A stretch of 64,000 bases of DNA from JAJDIA01 sp031555735 (GTDB taxonomy: Bacteria > Bacteroidota > Bacteroidia > Bacteroidales > Tannerellaceae). The notes beneath the pieces were generated by a model, which did no database searches, was not told the DNA's origin, and saw only the letters and a list, made by a program, of their open reading frames with translations. The stretch is from assembly GCA_031555735.1 (NCBI GenBank), contig JAVBUE010000055.1, forward strand, positions 11,769-75,768, written 5' to 3'. Both the position numbers and the translations under genes were made by a program. Below, in pieces: positions 27,602 through 35,559 of this stretch; position 1 is the stretch's first letter, and every line of letters starts with the position of its first letter.

Positions 27602-30600
27602 TTATTTAACGGCTGCCGCGGCAGCTTTCTTATTAATCTTCCGTTTCTGGATTTCGTAGGCGATCGGTGTTGCAATAAACAACGTCGAATACGTTCCGAT
27701 TGCTACCCCCAGCAGGATGGCAAAGGTGAAACTGCGGATCGTGCTGCCACCCAGGATGAAGATGATCAATACCACCAGGAAGGTAGAGAACGACGTATTG
27801 AACGTACGTGCCAGCGTGGAGTTCAACGCATCGTTGATCACCTGGTAACGGTCGCGTTTCGGATACAGGCCGATCGTTTCACGGATACGGTCGAATACCA
27901 CCACGGTATCGTTGATCGAATACCCGATAATGGTCAGGATGGCCGCAATGAACGTTTGATCCACTTCCATGGAGAACGGCAATATCTTCCACAATAACGT
28001 ATAGAACGCGATGATACACAAGGTTGTCGCAAATACAGACACAAACGTACCCACCGAGAACGACACATCGCGGAATCGGAGCAGGATATACAAGGCCATA
28101 CAGATCATCGCGAAAATAACGGCCATGATGGCGCTGTTACGGATATCTTCAGCCATGCTCGGCCCCACCTTCTGCGAACTCTGGATATAAGTCGTCACAA
28201 AGTCTTCCTGCGACAAATTTTCCGGGAGCAGTGATTGCAGGCCGGTAAACAGCTTGGACTCGATTTCCTGATCCACCGACGGGTCGGCATCCTGAATCTT
28301 GTAGTTCGTAGAGATACGTACCTGGTTGGGTGTACCGATAGTGATCACACCAACGGCGCCTTCCAACTGGTCGTTCAGCAGGTTGCGCACCTCTGCGGTG
28401 TTCACATCCTTATCGAAGCGGACAATGTAGTTGCGTCCACCCGTGAAATCGATCCCCTTATTCAACCCGACAGTCATCATGGAGACAACACCCAACACGA
28501 TGATCACCACCGGGATGATGTAACCCACCTTGCGCACACCGAGGAAGTTGAGCTTCGGATTCACCAGCAGGTCTTTCGACAACGACGTGGTGAACGTGAG
28601 GTTTTTGAGTTTATCTTTCGCCAACAGCGCTTCATACACGATACGTGTCAGGAACACGGCGGTGAGGAAAGAAGCGATCAGACCGATAATCATCGTCGTG
28701 GCAAAACCGCGGATCGGCCCCGTACCGAAATAGAACAGCACGATACCGGTGATGATAGAGGTCACGTTGGAGTCGAAGATCGCGGAGAAGGCGTTGCTGT
28801 AACCGTCGGAGATAGCTTTCGCCAACGATTTGCCGGCGCGGAGCTCTTCTTTCGTACGTTCGTAGATCAATACGTTGGCGTCGATCGCCATACCCAGCGT
28901 CAATACCATCCCCGCAATACCGGGCAATGTCAGTACCGCCTGGAACGAAGCGAGGATACCCATCGTGAAGAAGATGTTCAGGAGCAATGCACTGTCGGCA
29001 ATCAAACCCGGGATCAGCCCGTACATGATGCAAATATAAATCGCCAGCATGATCAGGGCGATAATGAACGAGATGACCCCGGCATTGATCGCTTCCTGTC
29101 CGAGTGACGGACCTACCACGTCTTCCTGAACGATATGGATAGAAGCGGCCATCTTACCTGATTTCAGCACGTTGGCCAAGTCCTTGGCGTCTTCAGGGGT
29201 GAAGTTACCCGTGATCTGTGAACGGCCGTCCGAAATTTCCACCTGTACATTCGGTGCGGAATAGACCATTTCGTCGAGGACGATGGCTACCTGTTTTCCG
29301 ATATTTTCTTTGGTAACGCGTGCCCATTGTTTGGCGCCTTCCGCGTTCATGCTCATGCTAACGATCTGTTCGGTACGTCCGGCCTGCTGGCTGAAGTCGG
29401 CCACGGCATCCGTTACCACGTCGCCACCCAGGGCGGGAGATCCGTCGCGGTTGGATGTTTTCAGGGCATACAGTTCGTAGTACATACCCTTCTCGTCGAT
29501 CGCTTTCACACCCCATTTGAGGGAAAGGTTACGGGGAAGGATATCTTTGACCTGTTTCAGTTCGAGGTATTCGTTGATCTTCGCCATATCGACCGTGCTG
29601 GCAACACCTACGGCAGAGCCGTTGGCCAACTGTCCGTTGTACTGGTTGAGCTGCAGCAAGGCGAACAACGGATGCTGTTTGGCAAATTCGGCCATATCTA
29701 CAGCCTGTGCGGCATCCGGTTTTTCCTGGATCTGCTGCAACAGTGAGTCGGCGTCGCCGGTGGTTGCTTCCGGTGTGGCGGCAGTGGTATCAGCCGGTGC
29801 GGCCTCCGTCTCTGCGGTAGCGGCAGCAGCCTCTTCCGGTTTGGTTTGCATAGCGGCCAGCAGGTTATCTACGGCCACCAATTGCTGATAAATATCCGGC
29901 AGGCGGTATGTTTCCCAAAATTCCAGATTGGCGCTACCCTGTAACAGTTTACGTACACGTTCGGGTTCTTTCACACCCGGAAGTTCCACCAGGATACGTC
30001 CGGCTGTTTCCAGCCGCTGGATGTTGGGAGACACTACGCCGAAACGGTCGATACGGGTACGCAATACGTTAAAGGAGTTATCAATCGCGCTTTTGGCTTC
30101 GCTCTTCAATACGGCAATCACCTCGGCATCGCTGCTCTGCGGTGTAATCTTCTCTTTCAGTTCGAAGGTGCTGAAAATAGCGGAAAGGCGTGCGCCCGGA
30201 TCCAGCTTTTTGTATTCTTCGGCAAATAAGTCGATGAAATCCTTGTTGCTGGTTGCCTGGCGGGCATATGCCAGTTCAAGAGCCTTGTTGAAGTTCGGAT
30301 CCGGATTTTTGTTGGAAAGTGAACGAACCACATCCGGAACATTCAGTTCCAGGACTACGTTCATACCACCTTTCAGGTCAAGACCTAAGGTAACTTCCAT
30401 TTCCCGACATTGCTTCAGGGTGTATCCTAACCACACCTTCTGTGTTGAGAGCGAGTCGATATAAAAACTCTCTTTTACGGGATCTCCACCTGCGTACTCA
30501 ACGGCTTTGTTGTTGTAATGCGCTGTCACAAACGAGAATGACAGGTAGAACAAACACACAAACGTGAGCAGAACAGCGAAGACCTTCACAAATCCTTTGT

Positions 30601-30607
30601 TTTGCAT
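27602..30607 (-). CDS. secDF: fused protein-export subunit SecDF
   Basis: Uses the proton gradient to help complete Sec-dependent export. The 1001-residue protein joins SecD and SecF in one chain, the usual Bacteroidetes form. The SecD half has the N-terminal helix, GLDLKGGMNVVLELNVPDV, an Ala/Glu/Thr-rich low-complexity insert near residues 250-290, and the membrane block with GMAIDANVLIYERTKEELR. The SecF half begins around residue 690 with GLNKGIDFTGG and has SINDTVVVFDRIRE. The C-terminus is basic. A strong terminator follows. Confidence 0.95.
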   Translation of the reverse strand: MQNKGFVKVFAVLLTFVCLFYLSFSFVTAHYNNKAVEYAGGDPVKESFYIDSLSTQKVWLGYTLKQCREMEVTLGLDLKGGMNVVLELNVPDVVRSLSNKNPDPNFNKALELAYARQATSNKDFIDLFAEEYKKLDPGARLSAIFSTFELKEKITPQSSDAEVIAVLKSEAKSAIDNSFNVLRTRIDRFGVVSPNIQRLETAGRILVELPGVKEPERVRKLLQGSANLEFWETYRLPDIYQQLVAVDNLLAAMQTKPEEAAAATAETEAAPADTTAATPEATTGDADSLLQQIQEKPDAAQAVDMAEFAKQHPLFALLQLNQYNGQLANGSAVGVASTVDMAKINEYLELKQVKDILPRNLSLKWGVKAIDEKGMYYELYALKTSNRDGSPALGGDVVTDAVADFSQQAGRTEQIVSMSMNAEGAKQWARVTKENIGKQVAIVLDEMVYSAPNVQVEISDGRSQITGNFTPEDAKDLANVLKSGKMAASIHIVQEDVVGPSLGQEAINAGVISFIIALIMLAIYICIMYGLIPGLIADSALLLNIFFTMGILASFQAVLTLPGIAGMVLTLGMAIDANVLIYERTKEELRAGKSLAKAISDGYSNAFSAIFDSNVTSIITGIVLFYFGTGPIRGFATTMIIGLIASFLTAVFLTRIVYEALLAKDKLKNLTFTTSLSKDLLVNPKLNFLGVRKVGYIIPVVIIVLGVVSMMTVGLNKGIDFTGGRNYIVRFDKDVNTAEVRNLLNDQLEGAVGVITIGTPNQVRISTNYKIQDADPSVDQEIESKLFTGLQSLLPENLSQEDFVTTYIQSSQKVGPSMAEDIRNSAIMAVIFAMICMALYILLRFRDVSFSVGTFVSVFATTLCIIAFYTLLWKILPFSMEVDQTFIAAILTIIGYSINDTVVVFDRIRETIGLYPKRDRYQVINDALNSTLARTFNTSFSTFLVVLIIFILGGSTIRSFTFAILLGVAIGTYSTLFIATPIAYEIQKRKINKKAAAAAVK

Positions 30608-30658
30608 TTGAATCGTTCGTTTTATTTATACATTATTTATATGCTTTTTTCACAGGGT

Positions 30659-30667
30659 GCAAATATA
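30659..30667 (-). promoter_or_regulatory. putative -7 box (TATATTTGC) for secDF
   Basis: On the minus strand this matches TAnnTTTGY about 52 bases upstream of the secDF start. No clear -33. Confidence 0.4.
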
Positions 30668-30741
30668 GACTTTTTTTCATTGTCATAACGTTAATCGCGC
30701 ATTTATTTGTCACAGCCTGTGTTTATTCGCCCATATTTAGC

Positions 30742-30750
30742 TACCTTTGC
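30742..30750 (+). promoter_or_regulatory. putative -7 box (TACCTTTGC) for the DUF4468 pair
   Basis: Exact TAnnTTTGY match 19 bases before the ATG at 30770; it argues against any start upstream of the box. Confidence 0.5.
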
Positions 30751-30769
30751 TCTGGACAATAATCGACAC

Positions 30770-31762
30770 ATGAAACAATTGCTACTATTTACCTGCCTGC
30801 TGATATGCTTTCAGCCAAAGGCACAGGAGGATACCCGTTACCTGGCGGGAGCTGTCCCGGTCGTAAACGGGAAAGTGGTTTTCACCCGCACCATCGAAAA
30901 CGGGCAACTGACGAAAGACCAGTTGTTCGACCTCGCCCAGGACTGGTTGGAGAAGAAAGCCGTGGATGAAAACAACCGCCTCGCTTACATCAGCCGGGAG
31001 GATGGGAAGCTCGCCTTTACCGGCCGGCAGTATATTGTTTTCTCCAGCACCTCATTCGCCCTCGACCGGACACTGATCTCTTACCGGATCATCGCCGAAT
31101 GCCATGATAACCGTTGCCTGCTCACCCTGAATGGCATCCGGTATGAATACCCCGTCTCCTACAAGGACGAACCCGAGAAATACACCGCCGAAGAATGGAT
31201 CACCGATGAAAACGCGTTGCACAAAGGGAAAATGAACCGGATCAGCGGCAAGTTCCGCCGGGGAACGATCGACTTTGCCGACGCGACCTTCGACGCCTTC
31301 GCCGAAGTGGTCAGGCAGGCGGCTCCCCAACCGGTACTGGCGGCTACCGCCCCCGCAGCCACCCGGGAGACGGCGCCTGCCGATCCTCCGCAAACACCTG
31401 CCGTCACCCCGGACGGATACATATCGATCCCGCCCGCACAGATACCGGGAACGATTCTCGAACTGCTGCCCGCCAGCACTGTCGGCCTGTCTGTCCCCTC
31501 CCAACCGGACACAGCCTACGACGGGATCCAATGGAAAGGCACCAGCCAGATGTTCGGAAAGACAGTAGCCCAACTGTCCCTCCCGGAGCACAGCGCCGCC
31601 TATAAAGCCTTGTCGGATGCCAGCGTTTTCACCCTCTCCTTCCGCAAAGAAACCGGCAACGGGAACGCCTGGCTGCTGATGGAATGCCGCAAAGGCGGTG
31701 AAACAACCGACGGAACCATCAAAACAATCATCGGAGAAATAACACAAGTCCGGATCAAATAA
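30770..31762 (+). CDS. DUF4468 exported protein, long form
   Basis: I chose the ATG at 30770 (MKQLLLFTCLLICF), downstream of the -7 box, giving 330 residues with a signal peptide. A DUF4468 domain, a TBP-like beta-sheet fold, covers about residues 30-125 (VVFTRTIENGQLTKDQLFDLAQDW and TLISYRIIAE). A Pro/Thr/Ala-rich linker follows, then a separate C-terminal domain starting near AYDGIQWKGTSQMF. Function unknown; expected in the periplasm. Followed after 12 bases by a short paralogue, so the two form an operon. Confidence 0.75.
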   Translation: MKQLLLFTCLLICFQPKAQEDTRYLAGAVPVVNGKVVFTRTIENGQLTKDQLFDLAQDWLEKKAVDENNRLAYISREDGKLAFTGRQYIVFSSTSFALDRTLISYRIIAECHDNRCLLTLNGIRYEYPVSYKDEPEKYTAEEWITDENALHKGKMNRISGKFRRGTIDFADATFDAFAEVVRQAAPQPVLAATAPAATRETAPADPPQTPAVTPDGYISIPPAQIPGTILELLPASTVGLSVPSQPDTAYDGIQWKGTSQMFGKTVAQLSLPEHSAAYKALSDASVFTLSFRKETGNGNAWLLMECRKGGETTDGTIKTIIGEITQVRIK

Positions 31763-31774
31763 GAATAAAGAAAC

Positions 31775-32314
31775 ATGAAGAAAACGGTATTACTGATGCT
31801 GCTATGGATCCCCCTGCTGGCTATGGCGCAGGGCAACGGAAAGCAAACCTGCGCCCCCATGCGGAACGGCAAAGTATGCTATGCCTGGGAAGTGGAAATA
31901 CGCGCGGGCAAAACCGAGCTGTACCATGCGCTCAACAAATGGGCGGCCGAAACCTACGGGAAAGATGTCTTTCTTTCGAATGTGTCTTCCAACAAAACGC
32001 GGCAGACCATCCTGGTCAGCTCCAAAGTGGAACTGCTGCTGAACGATCAGGAAAAGACACTGGTGAAATACAAACTGGCCATTGCCTGCCTGGATAATCA
32101 ATACACGGTGGAGATCAGGGATATTGTTTACCAGTACGACCCCGACAACGACAAACGCTACAAGACGTGGCCGGCCGAAGCAGTCATCGCCCAGGAAGGC
32201 AAGGGGAACACAATCGCCGAGATCAAAAACCCGGCATTATTCTGCAATGCCACCCTCTACTTCGCCGAAGGGTTGCTGAAAGAGATCCGCGAAGCGGCCA
32301 AGAAAGCGAGGTAA
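31775..32314 (+). CDS. DUF4468 exported protein, short form
   Basis: 179 residues: a signal peptide (MKKTVLLMLLWIPLLAMAQG) and one DUF4468 domain. It matches the upstream gene's domain in layout: VCYAWEVEIRAGKTELYHALNKW, then ILVSSKVELLLNDQEKTLVKYKLAI and a VYQYDPDNDKRYKTWPAE segment parallel to the upstream YEYPVSYKDEPEKYTAEE. It lacks the linker and second domain. Probably a tandem duplicate followed by divergence. Function unknown. Confidence 0.75.
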   Translation: MKKTVLLMLLWIPLLAMAQGNGKQTCAPMRNGKVCYAWEVEIRAGKTELYHALNKWAAETYGKDVFLSNVSSNKTRQTILVSSKVELLLNDQEKTLVKYKLAIACLDNQYTVEIRDIVYQYDPDNDKRYKTWPAEAVIAQEGKGNTIAEIKNPALFCNATLYFAEGLLKEIREAAKKAR

Positions 32315-32318
32315 AGCC

Positions 32319-33419
32319 TTAGTTCAGTTGGAGGTAGCACCACATCGGATAGTGGTCTGAATACTTCACCTTGTCGATGGTGCAATTGAACGCTTCCATA
32401 TTGGGCGAGTAGAGGATATTATCGATGCGGAAACGGAACACATTCTGGTTGTACGTCACTCCCATCCCCCATCCTGAAGCGGAGAAAGCGTCCCGAAGAT
32501 CGCCTTGTATGGCATAATGGGCGTACGAGTTGGGCGTGTCGTTGAAGTCGCCGCAGACAAGTACATACTCCCCCTTTGCCTCTTTGATCTCTTGCGCCAC
32601 CAGACGGGCCTGTTTGGCACGTTTGACAAAAGAGGGACCCAGCTTCTGCTGGAACGTACCGCGGATTCCTTCCAGCATATCCGAATCCATGGTTTTGATC
32701 AGGTTGGAATACTGGCTCTTATCTTCCTGCGTAAGCCGGAACGACTCCAGGTGGTTGTTGATCAGGGTGAGCGTTTTACCATCCACCTCGATCTCATACA
32801 CGGCCGATCCGTTGTACTGGCTTTTGTAATCGATCTCACGGGTGCGACGGATCGGGTATTTGGAGAAAACGGCAATGCCGGAGCTGCGGTAGTTGGTGGA
32901 GTTCAGTTCGGTGACCGACCGGTAGGGATACATCGACAGGGCTTTGAACAGCACCTCCCGGTTGAGTTCTTTCTCCCTCTTGGCCACGGCATATTCCTGC
33001 AGACACACGATATCCGCACCGGAATCGGCGATATACTGTACGATTTTGTTGGGTGACAGGGGAGTATGCCGCTTGCCGGCAAAGTTCATCACATTATATG
33101 TCAGCACTTTCAGCATCCGTTCCTTGGGAAGCGGATCCGTTTCACCATGCAGGGGGAAATAGTGGGTAATGGTTTTCCCGCAGAGGAGGAACATACACAG
33201 TACGAAGAGCGCCTGTTTCCATTTCTTAGCAAATAGCCAGCAGAACAGGAATATCACATTTCCTGCGAAAAACACAGGAAATGCCAATCCGATATAAGCC
33301 GCCATCACGCTTTTTTCCGGTGAAATAAGATGAGTATAGGCTGCAGCCACCATCAACAGGGCGAGGACGATATTCCCCAGCATCAACAGGCTGCTCAATA
33401 ATATTCCCAATGATTTCAT
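32319..33419 (-). CDS. membrane-anchored endonuclease/exonuclease/phosphatase-family hydrolase
   Basis: 366 residues. Three N-terminal membrane segments (about 5-27, 38-62 and 68-85) are followed by an EEP domain starting MLKVLTYNVMNF, with the family's metal and catalytic motifs CLQEYA, NNHLES, CGDFNDTPNS and the terminal SDHYPM. These proteins cleave phosphodiester bonds in nucleic acids or lipids; the substrate here is unknown. It follows the second rhomboid gene by nine bases and is probably in the same operon, a common neighbourhood in Bacteroidales. Confidence 0.88.
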   Translation of the reverse strand: MKSLGILLSSLLMLGNIVLALLMVAAAYTHLISPEKSVMAAYIGLAFPVFFAGNVIFLFCWLFAKKWKQALFVLCMFLLCGKTITHYFPLHGETDPLPKERMLKVLTYNVMNFAGKRHTPLSPNKIVQYIADSGADIVCLQEYAVAKREKELNREVLFKALSMYPYRSVTELNSTNYRSSGIAVFSKYPIRRTREIDYKSQYNGSAVYEIEVDGKTLTLINNHLESFRLTQEDKSQYSNLIKTMDSDMLEGIRGTFQQKLGPSFVKRAKQARLVAQEIKEAKGEYVLVCGDFNDTPNSYAHYAIQGDLRDAFSASGWGMGVTYNQNVFRFRIDNILYSPNMEAFNCTIDKVKYSDHYPMWCYLQLN

Positions 33420-33428
33420 AGACTGATC

Positions 33429-34310
33429 TTACTTGCCTGCATCAAACAACATTTTTTTCTCCTCCGCCGAAAGGCTGTCGTATCCCGATCGTTTCAGTTT
33501 GTCCAATATGGCATCCAGCGCCTGCGTATCTCTATTCTTACGTTCATTGTATTCCATATCAGTCTCGTTACGCCGGTAGGTAACGCGCATGGTGGGTTTC
33601 GGTTTCCGTTTGCCGAGGTTCACAAACCAGTCGATCATCCGGTTCATCGGCGCGGTCAGGTCTTTGCCCGAAGCATAGCGGGAGGCGAACCAGATGCCCA
33701 GCAACGCTCCTCCGATATGAGCGATATGCCCGCCGGCATTGTCGGAAGTGATCGCCAGAAAATCGAGGATAAAGGTAAACAGGGCCAGATAGATCAGTTT
33801 CACCCGCCCAATCAGGAGCAAGTGGATTTCATAGTTCTTCCGGTAGAAGGAAACGGCAAAAACAATCGCCATTACCGATGCCGACGCTCCCATCAGGTAA
33901 CTGAAATCGGCTGCCTGGCTGAAATAGGGGAACACATTGTAAGCCAGCATAAACAGCAAGCCGCCGGCGATCCCGCCCAGCACATACAACCCTCCCAGTT
34001 GCCGTTCATTGAAGAACTGCAGGAAGATGCCTCCAAACCAATACAACCATAACATATTGAACAGGATATGGAGAAAATCATAATGGGTGAACATATAAGT
34101 GATCAGGGTCCACGGCCGGTACAGGAATACTTCAGGCGATGCCGGCATCTGGAGGTATTGCAGGTACGGCAGCCCATGGCTGTTAAACAGCATGCACACC
34201 ACTGCCGTCAGCCGGATCAACACAAACAACCCGACATTGATATACATAAACTTGGCCAGGATAGACCCGGCCTGAAAGGTACGTTTGAGATTAGTAAAAA
34301 TAGCGTCCAT
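33429..34310 (-). CDS. rhomboid-family intramembrane serine protease, second copy
   Basis: 293 residues with six membrane helices. The catalytic serine sits in GASASV (helix 4) and the histidine in HIAHIGGALLG (helix 6), the rhomboid dyad. The C-terminal 80 residues form a charged cytosolic tail (KRKPKPTMRVTYRRNETD) not found in the upstream paralogue. Its start overlaps the end of the first rhomboid gene by 20 bases, so the two are translationally linked. Confidence 0.9.
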   Translation of the reverse strand: MDAIFTNLKRTFQAGSILAKFMYINVGLFVLIRLTAVVCMLFNSHGLPYLQYLQMPASPEVFLYRPWTLITYMFTHYDFLHILFNMLWLYWFGGIFLQFFNERQLGGLYVLGGIAGGLLFMLAYNVFPYFSQAADFSYLMGASASVMAIVFAVSFYRKNYEIHLLLIGRVKLIYLALFTFILDFLAITSDNAGGHIAHIGGALLGIWFASRYASGKDLTAPMNRMIDWFVNLGKRKPKPTMRVTYRRNETDMEYNERKNRDTQALDAILDKLKRSGYDSLSAEEKKMLFDAGK

Positions 34311-35001
34311 GATCTGCGTCTTTCTTCTTCCAAAACCGGATCATAAAGAATCCGAACAACATTCCTCCCAGGTGGGCGAAGTGAGCCACTGAATCACCGC
34401 TGAAATCGGCAACACCCAAGATTAACTCGATCAGGCCGTAGCCGACCACAAAATATTTGGCTTTGACCGGCACCGGAACAAACATGATATACAACGGCAC
34501 ATTGGGGAAGAGCATACCAAAAGCCAGCAGGATCCCGAATACGGAACCCGAAGCGCCGACAGTGATCATATTATTCAGCGTAGGATCATTCCGGATCACT
34601 CCCATCACGGTATAACCGTGTTCGGAAGCAAACGAATGGATGTCGTACAGCCAGGTCAGTTCCTGTATCAGCCCGGCGCCGATACCCGTCACCATGTAAT
34701 AGATCAGAAAACGTTTCGCTCCCCACACATTTTCCAACACCCGCCCGAACATATACACGGCGAACATATTAAAGAATACATGCCCGAATGAGCGCGTATC
34801 ATGCATGAACATGTATGAAATAAGCTGGTAGGGCTGGAAGTCTTTCGCTCCCGGGAAATGCAGCCCCAGCCAACTGACCAGGTCGATACCTGCCCTTGGT
34901 AACACAATGGATGCAATCCAGAAAAGTATATTGATTATGATCAGATTTTTCGTCACCGGCGGGATACTGTTGAGAAATCCCTGATTGCCTTGATTCATCA
35001 T
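34291..35001 (-). CDS. rhomboid-family intramembrane serine protease, first copy
   Basis: 236 residues, six membrane helices. The active-site serine is in GASGSVFG and the histidine in AHFAHLGGMLFG. The conserved loop-1 and helix-2 block (YMFMHDTRSFGHVFFNMFAVY) is present. It starts the three-gene unit rhomboid-rhomboid-EEP hydrolase. Rhomboids cut transmembrane proteins within the membrane; substrates are unknown here. Confidence 0.9.
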   Translation of the reverse strand: MMNQGNQGFLNSIPPVTKNLIIINILFWIASIVLPRAGIDLVSWLGLHFPGAKDFQPYQLISYMFMHDTRSFGHVFFNMFAVYMFGRVLENVWGAKRFLIYYMVTGIGAGLIQELTWLYDIHSFASEHGYTVMGVIRNDPTLNNMITVGASGSVFGILLAFGMLFPNVPLYIMFVPVPVKAKYFVVGYGLIELILGVADFSGDSVAHFAHLGGMLFGFFMIRFWKKKDADHGRYFY

Positions 35002-35019
35002 ATAAAGCGCATTTTTGTA

Positions 35020-35028
35020 GCAAAGGTA
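35020..35028 (-). promoter_or_regulatory. putative -7 box (TACCTTTGC) for the rhomboid operon
   Basis: Exact TAnnTTTGY match on the minus strand, 19 bases before the first rhomboid start. Confidence 0.45.
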
Positions 35029-35098
35029 CTATAATTTGCATTGTTTTGCCTCCTTTTTAGCCTAAATCACCCTTTCCGCTAAAAAAAATGTCGCTTTT

Positions 35099-35131
35099 TT
35101 TGGCAACCTATTAAAATAAAGCTACATTTGA
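35099..35131 (+). promoter_or_regulatory. Bacteroidetes-type promoter of the HU gene
   Basis: TTTG at 35099-35102, a 20-base spacer, then TACATTTG at 35123: both boxes and the spacing match the consensus for this phylum. The transcript would have a leader of about 55 bases. Confidence 0.6.
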
Positions 35132-35193
35132 TGCCAACTTTCGAATCAATTAGAAGTGTTAAAATGTATTAATAATATCAACAGTAATCTATC

Positions 35194-35466
35194 ATGAACA
35201 AAACAGAATTCATCAGCGCAGTTGCCGAAAAGGCCGGCTTGAGCAAAGTAGATGCAAAAAAAGCAGTAGATGCATTTGTAGAAACGGTTTCTAACGAATT
35301 GAAAACAGGCGGCAAGGTTGCTCTGCTTGGTTTTGGATCTTTCTCTGTATCTGAAAAAGCGGCTCGTAAGGGTGTCAATCCGAAAACGAAAGCTACTATT
35401 TCTATTCCGGCTCGCAAATCAGTTAAATTTAAAGCTGGTTCTGAACTGAACGAAATTGTAAAATAA
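35194..35466 (+). CDS. HU-family nucleoid protein
   Basis: Dimeric DNA-bending protein of the nucleoid. At 90 residues it has normal HU length, with the start MNKTEFISAVAEKAGLSK, the dimer core GKVALLGFGSFSV, the DNA-binding arm (RKGVNPKTKATISIPARK) and the terminal helix KFKAGSELNEIVK. It has its own promoter and a strong terminator, consistent with high expression. Its codon and base use is AT-richer than its neighbours, as is common for highly expressed small genes here. Confidence 0.95.
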   Translation: MNKTEFISAVAEKAGLSKVDAKKAVDAFVETVSNELKTGGKVALLGFGSFSVSEKAARKGVNPKTKATISIPARKSVKFKAGSELNEIVK

Positions 35467-35492
35467 TAGGAGATATTGCCTATTTTTAAATA

Positions 35493-35525
35493 AGGTTGCT
35501 TCCGTAAGCAACCTTATTTTTTTGT
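35493..35525 (+). terminator. terminator after the HU gene
   Basis: Perfect 9-bp stem (AAGGTTGCT / AGCAACCTT) with a 6-base loop, followed by a T-rich run. It ends where the argS -7 box begins. Confidence 0.85.
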
Positions 35526-35534
35526 TACCTTTGC
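35526..35534 (+). promoter_or_regulatory. putative -7 box (TACCTTTGC) for argS
   Basis: Exact TAnnTTTGY match 25 bases before the argS ATG; no -33 box seen, since the HU terminator occupies that position. Confidence 0.5.
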
Positions 35535-35559
35535 CGCCAAAATACGAAGATATATATCC

